Counted from the stretch's first letter, positions 21,340 through 32,181 are shown. The stretch: 64,000 nt of DNA from Portulaca oleracea (GCA_029582165.1 CM055870.1:50734513-50798512), one strand, 5' to 3'. Notes: generated by a model from the letters alone, not told the origin. Numbers and translations are program-made.

Positions 21340-23000
21340 ACTTTTGACTTGAGAGACTTTGTTGTGACGACGTAAAAGTCTTTAACCTTGTTGACTTTGG
21401 AGTCTTGCACGAGTGAACTATGGACTTTATTGACTTAAGAGTCTCTTATTAATTTATGAGTCTTTATCTATCTTGACTTAGGAGTCCTTCATCCCGTTGA
21501 CCTCTGAGCCTTTAACTCTCTTAACTTTGGAGTTCTGCATCCTGTTGACTTGCGAGTCATTGAATTTTGCTAGCGTATGAGTCATTCATTTTGACTTGGG
21601 AGTCGTGAACTCGTGAATCTTTTGTCGCGGGTGACTTGGGAGTTTTTTTTGTGGTGACCTAGGAGTAATTGTTTTTCTTCACCTTAAAATTTGATTTTGA
21701 CGACTTGGTAGTCTTGAATTTGGCTGACTTGGAAGTCATCAATTTATTTGACTTGGAAGTCGGTTGGTTTGATGACTTAAGAGTCTGAAGTTTGTTGACT
21801 TGAAAGTCTTTGGATTTGCTGACGTAAGAGTCATATGCATCGTTGATATGGGAATCTCGAATTTTATTGATTTGGAAGTCGTGATCTTGACTTGTGAGCC
21901 CTTTCATTTTGTTAATTTGAATTTGGTTGACTTGTGAGTCTTTCATTTTGTTGACTTGGGAGTCAGGAGACTTGTTGATACGGGAATTCGACTGACTTGG
22001 ATGTCTTTGTAGTGTCGTTGACTTGGAAGTCAATGGATTTTGTGACTTAAAAGTCTTGAAGTTTGTTGATTTGAAAATCTCGAATTTTTGTGGACTTGGA
22101 AGTCTTTAATTTTTGTCAACTTGGAAATCGGTGAATTTAGTGACTTGAGAGTCTTGAAATTTGTTGATTTGAGAGTCTTGAATTTTTGTTGACTTGCAAA
22201 TCTTGTAGATTGCTGACTTGAAAGTCATTGTCTTATTTTTTCTTGACTTTTAAGTCTTTCATTTTGTTGATTTAAATTTGGATGACTTGTGAGTCTATGA
22301 CTTGAAAGTTTTGAATTTCAACTTGGGAGTCTTTAACTTTGGTGACTTGAGAGTTTGACTTGAAAGCCTTGGGTTTGGACTTTTACGATTCTTTCGCGGT
22401 GATGACTTGGAAGTCTTGGATTTTGAATTGGGAGTCTTTGCTTTTGGTGACTTGAGAGTCTTTTTCTTGAAAGTTTGGGATTTGGACTTGTAATTCTTTG
22501 GTGTTGATGACTTGGAAGTCTTGGATTTTGACTTGAAATTTTTTTTGTGGATGACTTGGAAGTCTTAAATTTTTGACTTGTGAGTCTTGATGCGGATGAC
22601 TTGGAAGTGTTGAATTCTGACTTGTGAGTCCTTTTTTTGGATGACTTGGAAGGCTTGAATTTTTGACTTGTGAGTCTTGATTTGAATGACTTGGAAGTTT
22701 TGAATTTTGACTTGTGAGTTTTTTTTTTGAATGACTTGAAAGTCTTGAATTTTTGATTTGTGAGTCTTTATGTGGATGACTTGGAAGTCTTGAATTTTTG
22801 ACTTGTGAGTCTTGATGCGGATGACTTGGAAGTCTTGAATCTTGACTTGTGAGTCCTTTTTTTGGATGACTTAGAAGTCTTAAATTTTTGACTTGCGAGT
22901 CTTGATTTGAATGACTTGGAAGTTTTGAATTTTGACTTGTGAGTCTTTTTTTTTTTTTTTTGTGAATGACTTGAAAGTCTTGAACTTTTGACCAGGAAAG
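21340..23000 (-). repeat. Degenerate array of a 12-bp palindrome (GACTTGNAAGTC type)
   Basis: Dozens of copies of GACTTGGAAGTC, GACTTGTGAGTC or GACTTGAAAGTC follow each other at intervals of about 20-35 bp with T-rich spacers. The unit is a near-perfect palindrome (GACTT-NN-AAGTC). On -, open frames give lysine/serine-rich products with repeats such as KFKTSKSS and SQVNK. On +, most units contain TTGACT. Copy spacing is irregular, unlike a clean minisatellite. Confidence 0.8.
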
Positions 23001-23099
23001 TCTTCAAAATTTGTTGGCTTTACTTGTCGATTTTTTTGTCTTTCTCTTTGCTTTCTATTCTCAATGTAGCCTCAAGCTTGGCATTCTTTTCTTCCATGT

Positions 23100-23333
23100 T
23101 AACAGCTCCAATTGTTATCACCGTCATAACGAAGGTATAAGTAGATTCAATCTCTGCTTGCGAGAAGATAGATTCTTCTTCAGAAGAGTATTCTTCACTG
23201 GAGTAGCCATGGTCTTCAAAGCCCTCAAATCGTAAGAGTCCACAAGGTGAAGTCTACTTTGAGCCGAATGTTGAACTTGATTTCTTGGAGAAGGAGATGA
23301 GAGGCAGAGATGTTCCACCGGGCGTGCCAAATT
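23100..23333 (-). other. Leader and short ORF of the non-autonomous element
   Basis: Read on -, the sequence after the LTR carries the primer-site-like segment, then an ATG at 23207 opening 28 codons (MATPVKNTLLKKNLSSRKQR...). In another frame there is an acidic EEYSSEEES stretch and a charged segment (EEKNAKLEATLRIESKEKDK). It could be a worn gag N-terminus; I do not recognise it. Confidence 0.4.
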
Positions 23334-24286
23334 TGTAAACACAAATATCGGATCTAAAATAAATAGAGACAAGAAATCAGTGCACAAATATAATTGTATT
23401 AATTTCAAAGAATTTGGGGTACAATCTCTGTATTAAATACAATAAAGTAGTCCTCTGATTCGATCTCCTGAAATGTGGGTGAGCCGAGGGCGTAGACGTT
23501 TGATCTCGATCTCAAATATAGGTCTAGTTGAAGAACTCTTGTAGCAGTTCTTGAGCTGAAGGTCTTGAATGTTGATCCTTGCTTGATAGCTGAAGGTCTT
23601 GATCAGTAGTTCTTCAGGTTCTTGGATGCGAGGGCTTGAGTGCTTGATCTCGATCGATGGACCAAATGAAGAAGATGACTGCAATCTTTGATGTGAAGAA
23701 CAATGTTGTTGAACTAGCAGACGTTGGTCCTTGGCGCTTGGTATCTGGAGGTCGCTTGTAGTTCAATCTTCTGAAGGCTTTGCAGGTCTTGGTGAAGAAC
23801 TCTGAAGCAGTTCTTGATCTTGATGCGGTAGAAGCTTGGAGACTCGATCTTGAGTTTTTGCAGACTTCGATCCTTGGCGCTTGGTAGCTGGAGACTGCTG
23901 GCAGTTTGATCTTCTGAAGCCTCTGGAGTGCAGAATGCCGAATGCCGTCGGGTGTAGACTGCAGTGTGTGTTGAAAATGAGGGAGAGGACCCCTATTTAT
24001 AGGTTTTGAAGGCATAGGGTTGCCTAGGGTTTGAGACGGGCTTTGGGCTTGGGCCCAAATCAATTAATCATCCCTTTATTTAAAATAAGGAAATAATTAC
24101 TATTTTCTGCATCATAATTGACACGTGTCGCGACGTTATTGGCCAAGATTTATTTCCATTTAAAATTCAATTAAATGGACCGCCGTAATTAATTTTTTAC
24201 ACGTGGCGGATAATAATTGGCCGAACAAATTTAATTTATTTCCACGTGTCATCTTCTGATTTGTCGACAAATTTTTGCCTCCTACA
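23334..24286 (-). repeat. 5' LTR (minus sense) of the non-autonomous element
   Basis: Same length (953 bp) and near-identical to the other LTR. CACGTG cores at 24243, 24200 and 24122 lie upstream, on -, of the TATA-like CTATAAATAGG at about 23993-24003. This LTR would drive transcription of the element. Confidence 0.85.
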
Positions 24287-24849
24287 AGAGGATATGCTAC
24301 TTGCGTCCCGTAGGCGCCAAATACACTAGCACCAGTGCCACCCGCGCCAAGGAAGGTGCTCCCCACGCCTTGTTCGTTTTTTGCACGACGCGCCAGTTTT
24401 TCCTTCATGTGTGAAGTGGGTTAATTAATTTTATTTAATCTAATTTTCTCCCTAGCCGTTGCGAGAGAGCTTTTACAGTTATCAATTCCACTTTTGTATC
24501 CTAGTCAATAGAGAGATTGTAAGTTGAAAGATTGTTAATCGTATCACACCCTGTGATAGTGATCGGATTGTACTCCTCGTATTCTCATAGTATATTATTT
24601 ATGGTTGTTGCCGTTCGTGAGTTTTTCTCCAAGTTCTTCGGTTTCCTACGTAATTCTAGTTTCTTGTTTTCATTATGTATTTTGTTCCTAAATTTTGTCG
24701 TAATCTCCGTCATCCCGTCTATTTCCACTGAACTATCATTGGCAGTTATTTTCTCTGAAAACCCTGAGGGGAATCAATTATTAGCAAAAGGGACCTAGAA
24801 TTTGACCCTCAATCCATATTACACCATATCCACTTTGTTTACTGAATCA

Positions 24850-25010
24850 TCTATACTGATATAAAAAGCAAGGGTTCCTTGTCCCACTTGGTGAATTTCA
24901 TTTTTACCCTTGCCATTTCATCAAATTTCACCAATGTAAAAAGCAAGCAAGAGCTCCTTGTCCCACTTTGTGAATTCCAATTTTACCCTTACCATTTCAT
25001 CAAATTTACA
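24850..25010 (+). mobile_element. Helitron-like 5' terminus with 90-bp tandem duplication
   Basis: After an A, the sequence TCTATACTGATATAAAAAGC resembles 5' ends of plant Helitrons (TC start, ATATAAAA). It is followed by two tandem copies of a segment of about 90 bp (TCCTTGTCCCACTT...CATTTCATCAAATTT). No CTRR 3' end was found downstream. Confidence 0.4.
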
Positions 25011-25014
25011 TTTA

Positions 25015-25021
25015 TTATATT

Positions 25022-25053
<32 letters not shown>

Positions 25054-25135
25054 CATTATTATTATTATAATAGTACAATTAGTCCAAATGTTGATTTACC
25101 ATTTTACTATTTATATAATTTTAATGAACTTTTAG

Positions 25136-25170
<35 letters not shown>

Positions 25171-25700
25171 TATTATTATTATTATTATTGTTATTGTTAT
25201 TATTATTATTATTCCTTTTTCATGGTTTGATATATTTTTGTCAACTTTTGTATAATGATCACAAGCCTTAAAAATTATTGTTATTATTGTCACTATTATC
25301 ACTATTATTTTTATTTTTGTTTTTAAAATATTATTATTATTATCATTATTATTATTATTGTTACTATTATCATATTATTATTATTATTGTTTATTATTAT
25401 TATTATTATTAAGTAGTCATAGATATAGTTATTAAAACTCTGATATACATCTACGATTCTACTATTTTACAATAAATATGACAATACGTTTAATTTGTTG
25501 GTACATAATATATTTTTTGAAACTGCCAATATAACCATGAAGATAGGATATGTGATCAGAATTTCCAATGTGACTAATATATAGTGTCCAACTTCCAATT
25601 TGCTAAACTACCCCTTATAATGGCATTAATATTTTCTTTTTCATGTTCATTGTTTATCCGTTGTTGTCAACTTTGAATAATGAGAAAAATCCTTACATAA

Positions 25701-25746
<46 letters not shown>

Positions 25747-25853
25747 AACTCTAGCCTTTGGGCGCTTTCAAAAATATTATAAATTATTATTATAATTATT
25801 ACTATTATTACTATTTTGTTTCCTACTACTATATATATTTTATTATTATATAG

Positions 25854-25919
<66 letters not shown>

Positions 25920-25920
25920 T
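25015..25920. repeat. Cluster of (ATT)n / (TTA)n microsatellites
   Basis: Long trinucleotide runs lie at about 25018-25072, 25138-25213, 25327-25412, 25699-25745 and 25855-25919 (about 21 units). They are interrupted by GTT, ACT and ATC variants. Between them is AT-rich DNA without genes. Confidence 0.85.
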
Positions 25921-26477
25921 AGTTAGAACTTTTGCAACAATGCTTCAATGTGCCTCATAAATCATTAGTTACTAAATCAACATTTCTTTCCATTTAAGAG
26001 TTGTTATATTTATATGATACTTTTTTTTGGATGGATTTATATCATACATTATGATACAGAAAACTCCAAACAAAATATTTGGATGTGAAGCATATGATTT
26101 ATAATTTAGTTTTTTTTATGGAAGATTTATTATTTAGTTAGATATTAAATTTTCATAATAATAAATGATAGAAGATAATCACATCTAATTATGTATATTG
26201 TATAAAATATATATAGTATTTGGAGACAATTTTTATAATAATCGCGGTCAAAACCCATTGGGTTGAGCCACAACTGAAATATACTACCCTTATATATTTA
26301 CCTGAACCTGAAATACACATGACCCATATTTAACCCGTCCATCCGAATTGGCAGGTTTGTTTACCATCTTATTAAAAGAAACTAATTTTAGCTATGTCAC
26401 GAATAATATTGATTTCCCTTTATACTTTCATATGATGTAATTGTACATTAATTTATTTTAATAAATCAAATCTTACT

Positions 26478-26544
26478 TTCTTGAAAAATTAACATATTCC
26501 CCCATCAATTTTTAACTTACCTTTGTGATATCATATGTTGGTGA

Positions 26545-26593
<49 letters not shown>

Positions 26594-26780
26594 TTTAAAC
26601 CATCTTATAACATTAATTTGAATTTATTCTCTTAGCTCTTTTATATTTATTTTATTTCGAGTGTATTTTATGTATTCTTTATATTTATTATTGTTGAGAG
26701 TTTACTACCTCATAAATTGTAAGATTATCTTTTAAACTTAATTGAGTCATTTTTGTTTATAATAAACTTGATTATATTTT
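26478..26780. repeat. Direct repeat D1 flanking a TIR element
   Basis: The segment starts TTCTTGAAAAATTAACATA, contains an (ATT)n run, and ends CTTGATTATATTTT. It recurs at 28316-28630 with only a few differences outside the microsatellite. The left copy abuts a truncated transposon end, the right copy abuts an intact end. Confidence 0.8.
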
Positions 26781-28315
26781 GGCCATATAAGACTTAATAA
26801 TATGAACTTTCGATTAGGTTCTGAATAATATGAACTTTGACCCCCTATTGCCCCCAGTAACACGCCACCGAGTTAAGATTAACTTGACTCGGCGACGGTC
26901 TGACGTGACGGCGGAGGCACACGCCTTGTTGTTTTGACTTTGCCACGTCATCCACGTTGACTTAAAAAAATAATACGAACTTTTACCTATGTTACTCTGA
27001 ATAATACGAACTTTTTTTTCTCTTTAAAAATTTCAGATCCCATTTTTCGTTCTTCATCTTCTTCCATCCTCCCCCTCTCTCTCCTCCTCCATCGGAATCA
27101 AACCCAGGAAAAAAAGTTCGATCTAGGTTTTCTAGGTGGCAAGGCGGGAGATCTGTTCAACAATGGCGTCCTCCTCTTCCATCCCACAACCCCCTCCTCC
27201 TCCTCCTCCTCCTCCTCCTCCTTCTTCTTCTTCAATTGGGCAACAAAAACTCAAAACCCACTTCAATAAGTCTCAACTCAACCATAATCGAATTGAATCC
27301 ATATAGAACTGACCACATTCAACCAGAAAATCCCACGAATTAAACTGCGAAAAACTCTGCTACCTAACACTAATCCAAACATATACCACCACAATACGAA
27401 TTAAACTAGAAAATGCCACGAATTAAACTGCGAAAAATTACACCTCGAAGGGAAAAATCCCTTAAAAAAACAGAACACCTGGGTACAGTAGCACGGCTGA
27501 GTTTGGCGGGCGTAGAGGGACCCAAGCAAGAACAATGGCAACAACAATGGCGACAAGAGCAGAAGCTATCCAACCCAATTTGAATTTCGCATATCTTCTC
27601 TCTGATTTCACTATTTAAAACCGCGATTACTTTCTGCAAACTATACAACAGTGATTGGTGTACTACTACAATCCTAAAACCCTAAACCCTAATTTCGAAT
27701 TAGGATCAGAAATTTGGATTCGTGCGGGTTTTAAATCCAAACCTTCTCCAACCTTTGTCAATCCTTTCTTCTACTACCGACTTCTCCTACTCCTCCTCCT
27801 CCTCCGGCTTCTGCTTCTTCGCGACGCCGCCTCTCCTCGTCGGCGTCTCTATCTCTCTTGCCGTTGGCTTCGCCGAGGTTCGACGCCGTCGGAGGGTTCT
27901 CCACCTCCTTGTCCTTCGCTGCCGCCGCGACGGGCTCTAGTGCCTCGGTGATCATGTCCAACGCCATTGTTGAGAGTTCAATTATGGATTCAGTTCAATT
28001 GAAGAAGAAGAAGTAGGAGGAGGAGGAGGAGGAGGAAGAAGGAGAAAAGTCTGGAAATGACGAAGAGGATGAGAGAGAAAGAGAGGACAGAGAAAGAGAG
28101 GAGAGAGAAAGAGGCTGATGTGGCAAAAAAAAGCCGACTGGGACATGCCTCCGCCGCCACGTCAGACCGCCGCCGAGTCAAGTTAATCTTAACTCGGTGG
28201 CGTGTTACTGAGGGCAACAGGGGGTCAAAGTTCATATTATACAGAACCTAATGGAAAATTCGTATTATTAAGTCTTCTATGACCAAAAGTTCGTATTATT
28301 AGAATCCAATTTCCC
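26781..28315. mobile_element. Mutator-like TIR element with left tip missing; possible captured gene
   Basis: Inverted repeats of about 200 bp share ATTAGGTTCTG, ATATGAACTTTGACCCCCT and ACACGCCACCGAGTTAAGAT. The right end is complete, inverted GGGAAATTGGATTC, like the GGGAAATT tips at 4904-6902. The left copy lacks the outermost 30 bp or so. The interior is GC-rich: an ATG at 27163 starts a 47-codon Pro/Ser-rich frame (PPPP run). On -, an ATG at 27967 opens 69 codons rich in Glu/Arg. Also on -, about 27508-27590 reads a hydrophobic GWIASALVAIVVAIVLAWV. Two overlapping AAACCCTAA telo-boxes lie at 27677-27692. It looks like a Pack-MULE; the source gene is not recognised. Confidence 0.6.
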
Positions 28316-28414
28316 TTCTTGAAAAATTAACATATTCCCCCATCAATTTTTAACTTACCTTTATGATATCATATGTTGGTGATCTTATTATTATTATTAT
28401 TATTGTTATTATTA

Positions 28415-28448
<34 letters not shown>

Positions 28449-28630
28449 ACCATATTATAACCTTAATTTGAATTTATTCTCTTAGCTCTTTTATATTTAT
28501 TTTATTTCGAGTGTATTTTATGTATTCTTTATATTTATTATTGTTGAGAGTTTACTACCTCATAAATTTTAAGATTATCTTTTAAACTTAATTGAGTCAT
28601 TTTTGTTTATAATAAACTTGATTATATTTT
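28316..28630. repeat. Direct repeat D2 (copy of 26478-26780)
   Basis: Nearly identical to D1, with a longer ATT/GTT microsatellite. It starts at the base after the TIR element's CCC terminus. Confidence 0.8.
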
Positions 28631-28650
28631 TAGACGAGTGGGTTTTTTTG

Positions 28651-28905
28651 TCACTATTAAAAATATGAGTATTATCAACCACTTTTTTCCAACCAATTTA
28701 AAATGGTTGAAAAAACCAACCATTTTAGCAACCATTTCATATTTCAACTATTTTTCAAAAATTTAAATGAGAAAAAAGGCTGAAAATTCCAACCACTTTT
28801 GTGAAAATTAGTTTGAAAATTTTCCACCATCCTTTTTCCTACTATTTGAAAATGGTTGGAATTTTTTCCTACCATCCTTTATATTTTATATTTAATATTG
28901 TCGGG
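28651..28905 (+). mobile_element. Possible CACTA-like end with subterminal repeats
   Basis: CACTATTAAAAATATGAG is followed by many short units CAACCATTTT / AAAATGGTTG in both directions over 230 bp, a layout typical of CACTA subterminal regions. The partner end and TSD were not found, so this is tentative. Confidence 0.35.
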
Positions 28906-29382
28906 TCAACGCGTGGATCCGACTAATTATTTTTAAAAGGAAGGAGGTCATTCCCTCTGTCCACCAACATGTGATCTCCTCCCATATTCAATTTAAAAAC
29001 TTTAAACATTTCTTATTAAAAAAAGAACTTAATCAATTCCATTTTGTTAGAACCTAATTCAAACCCGTGATACTCGTTTGAAATAAATCTTTCACCCATT
29101 CTGATTTTAAGTCGAATGGATTTTGACAGGTATAAAGTTTATTGTCATCCCCTAGCCTTATATTGCTTTAAAATTGAATATGGAAAAAGGCTTATATTTG
29201 TATTGAATGGAATTTCTTCAAAAGTCCTCTGTTTTATGGGTTTTCTGTCGCTATAGACTTGTGGTATAATTAGACCAACTCGGGCAGGAAGTTATAAACA
29301 ACTTAAGAAAAGGGGTTTCTAGTTAAGTCAAGCTCCTATTATGTGTAGGAGTATATCTCGAAATCTATATTATATATGGACT
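28906..29382. other. No gene seen
   Basis: Low-complexity intergenic DNA without recognised coding sequence or element ends. Confidence 0.4.
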
Positions 29383-29736
29383 ATGATACACATCTTGCAT
29401 CAAGATGGTCAATAACCATCTTGAATTATCTATATTTCACATTTTGTTAACTTTTAATAATATTTTTTCTAATAATTATGTATATTTATCAACTATAAGA
29501 GTATAATGCCTATTTGCTATGTCAAAAAATATAAATAATAGCTAATTTTATCAATCATAGTAAAAAAATGCACATTTTATGCATAGTTTTATATTTATGA
29601 AAAATATAAATAAATAAATATTTTTATAATATTTATATGTTATAATAACCCTCAAAGTAATGAAACATAGCTTTATAATGATTTGAATATACTTACATTT
29701 AATTTTGTGAGTGATTTTTCCAACAAAATATTTATC
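29383..29736. mobile_element. Palindrome-ended MITE (copy 4 of 4), right palindrome lost
   Basis: The left end ATGATACACATCTTGCATCAAG and the following inverted AAGATGGT arms match copy 1. At the right the sequence passes from GTGATTTTTCC straight to TATCATTTTG, so the right subterminal palindrome is deleted. Confidence 0.6.
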
Positions 29737-30018
29737 ATTTTGCATTATATACATACCTACGTGGCTACATGGTATATATCAAAGACGCGCAACAAGAAAT
29801 TTAATTAGTTCTATCTTGAGAAACCACCATTAGAGGGTAAGGGGTTTGTGGTGTGGATATTCAGGTGACTAGTAATTAGTAGCCATCATTCGATCTTAAT
29901 TACTTACAATGATATTAGAGCCTAATTATTGAAATTGTTCTTAAATTAATCTCACTTAATCAATCGATTTAATTTAGGCCTAGATTCTCCGATTCAATTA
30001 AATTTCGTGTTTAATTCT

Positions 30019-30279
30019 TACTCCCTACGTTCCATATTAACTGTCGTCTTTGGAAATTGTGCAGTCAAACTTCAAAAATTTTGATTGTAAATTTCTCAAT
30101 ATATACAATAAGTTCTTATATAAAATTACCACCATTAGATTTGTAATGAAAAATACTATCATAAAAGTATAATATTGCAATTGTTAATAACATATTATGC
30201 AAGAAATTATCAATCAAAAAATGATATTGGAGACCGTAAAAGTCAAAGATGTGACAATTAATATGGAACGGAGGGAGTA
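30019..30279. mobile_element. Stowaway MITE
   Basis: TACTCCCTACGTTCCATATT and the inverse AATATGGAACGGAGGGAGTA form the TIRs of a 261-bp non-coding element. It belongs to the subgroup with TGGAAATTGTGCA in the left arm, also seen at 45814-46071. Confidence 0.75.
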
Positions 30280-30510
30280 ATTAGAAGATTTATCTTTTGA
30301 ATCTGTATGATTGTATTTATACTTGGTCAAAGTATGCTTTATGTTTATACACCCAGTATTATATATACTTTGTGTGAGCTCTGTGTTCTAGACCAAATAA
30401 CATGAACATTGAACAGTGTGTTTTTATGCGTACATTAGACTGTGTTTTTTTTGTGTCTCTATCTAGGAACAAAAGATAAAACCTAAAATAGCAACTTGCA
30501 GTTATATTCA

Positions 30511-31111
30511 GAGTTAATTATATTTATCCTGCCTGACTTATGTGGTAATAATTTTTGCACACCCGACATTTGAGAAATATTTTTCATCCTACCTGACATT
30601 TAAGTGGTTATAAATTTAAAGCACCTCAGGTATGTTATAATTGATTTTTTATTGACTTTTCCGGTGAACTGTAAAAAAATAAATATAAAGTGACCTTTAT
30701 ACCCTTGTTATTATTTCCTTTGACTTTCAATTAAATGTGAAATGACTTTTGTACCCTTAGTATTAATTGTTATGGCATTTTAAAACCCAACTACTCCACT
30801 GATTCCTCTGATTCCTCTCCCCGACCCCCCTACCATACAGAAAATGAAAACCTAACGCCTCCTAAACCACCATGTCTGTCTTCTACTCTCCAATATAGTC
30901 TTTTCCTTTTCAAATTAAAGGGAAGCATCGTAATTTCACATAGTGATATAGGGGTATTATTGTATTTTTCCATTTCCGATGACAAGTTATCGGATTCTAA
31001 CACTAAAAATCACTTTCACTAAATGTCAGGTATGGTGAAAATTATTTTCCAAATGTCGTGTGTGCAAAAATTATTACCGCATATGTCAGGTAGGGTAAAT
31101 GTAATTAACTC
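30511..31111. mobile_element. Mutator-like MITE, 601 bp, TSD GTTATATTCA
   Basis: The left end GAGTTAATTATATTTATCC and the right end GGTAAATGTAATTAACTC begin inverted repeats of about 95 bp that share CACACCCGACATTTG and ACCTGACATTTA. The flanking duplication GTTATATTCA is perfect (30501-30510 and 31112-31121). The length of 9-10 bp points to Mutator. It is non-coding. Confidence 0.85.
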
Positions 31112-31464
31112 GTTATATTCATGTCTACGTGAACTGTGTTTTTCCATACTATGACCCTGTTCTTTTATGCGGTGGGCTGCGGTATGGCGCGGTATAATGT
31201 AGTGAAATTGTGCCGGTATGGTGGAATTGTGGTGGGTTATTGGTAAGTTGTGATGAGTTTTTTGCATATATATAGATATATAAATATTGTACTGATAATT
31301 GTGAAAAAAATAATTGAAAAAAATTAATTGAAATATTATATTGACAATTATAAAAAAGTTGTGATGGGTTTTTTTACGTAGTATTTATTTACCACCATTC
31401 TCTCTAATAACTCTCCTTCTCACCACCTAACTTTTCACCCAAATCTAACATTGATGGTTAGTAT

Positions 31465-32181
31465 TGTTGGAAAAAGAAACAAGGCTGCTGGATAACAGAA
31501 CAAGGCTGTGGTAAACGAAAGAAAACTGAGCCGTGGTAAAACCATTGCCTTGAAAGCGATTACGGCCCGACCTCGGTGCCGATCGGGATTGCCGGTCGCT
31601 CCCCAAGGTTAACTCAGATAATCTCTGGACACGTGCACTCGTGGCCAAAGATTTGGAGTATGCAAAACTTATGCCCACGAAGAGGAAAAGGAAAAGGAAA
31701 AGGAGATAAGAAAAGGGAAAGTATTTCTGGTATATCAAATCAACACAAGCATAACTCAATTTATAGAAATAAACTGAGTAGAGGAAGAAGAAACTGAAGA
31801 GGCAACAACCATTAAGATGGCGAGAATCATGGAGCCATTAAGGAGAAGCGGAAGATCAGGAAAGAATTGATGAATGAAATCAATTCAATTAACGGCTAAA
31901 AGATACCAAATAATGACGCAAGATCTTCCGAAACATAATCGGCCCAAAAACCGGGTAAAAGGGAGCCCCCAACCCACGCCCAACCCGGACGGACGGCGGC
32001 GGCGGCGCGCGTGTGGAGGCCCAAACCATACCCTCCTCACTAAAACCCACTTCCAAGCTAATACAACACTAGGAAAGAAAAGAAGATATATAAACAACAA
32101 AATATTTCATTCTTCCTTCTATGTGGAACAAGGAAAGATGTAAAAAGAGAGAGAACCTAACCATTGCCTTCACTTCCAACA
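31465..32181 (+). mobile_element. Solo LTR, 717 bp, TSD AGTAT
   Basis: The ends TGTTGGAAAAAG and CACTTCCAACA are inverted, and AGTAT occurs at 31460-31464 and 32182-32186. A TATA-like ATATATAAAC at about 32084-32093 precedes a short leader, so the LTR reads on +. A (CGG)n-like GC-rich run lies at 31990-32010. It is probably Ty1/copia by its TGTTGGA ends. Confidence 0.85.

Larger units (their letters stand above)
20036..24286 (-). mobile_element. Complete non-autonomous LTR retrotransposon, TSD AGAGG
   Basis: Two 953-bp LTRs (20036-20988 and 23334-24286), about 98% alike by eye, bound a 2.35-kb interior. The target duplication AGAGG is perfect at 20031-20035 and 24287-24291. Orientation is minus: next to the right LTR lies a primer-site-like TTTGGCACGCCCGGTGG, and next to the left LTR a polypurine run GAAGGGGGCATC, both read on -. 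The interior has no protease, RT, RNase H or integrase. It holds a short leader ORF and a long array of a degenerate 12-bp palindrome. Movement must have relied on enzymes from another element. Near-identical LTRs suggest recent insertion. Confidence 0.9.
19844..24759 (+). mobile_element. 3' LTR of the copia element, split by a 4.25-kb insertion
   Basis: The LTR begins TGTTGATGGCG after a purine-rich run and continues to 20035, then from 24292 to about 24759. It aligns by eye with the LTR at 38729-39471, including shared ATCACACCCTG(T)ATAGTGATCGG and TTTTGTCGTAAT-TCCGTCATC, so the two copia copies are one family. The right end is eroded and approximate. Confidence 0.6.

Noticed and set aside
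21340..23000. CRISPR-like array
   Set aside because: The units are short, degenerate and irregularly spaced, inside a plant LTR element with intact LTRs and target duplications. It does not have CRISPR architecture.
27670..27695. Interstitial telomere repeat
   Set aside because: Only two overlapping AAACCCTAA units are present, which fits telo-box promoter motifs rather than telomeric DNA.
31874..32143. 89-codon ORF in a GC-rich patch
   Set aside because: It lies entirely inside the solo LTR at 31465-32181.
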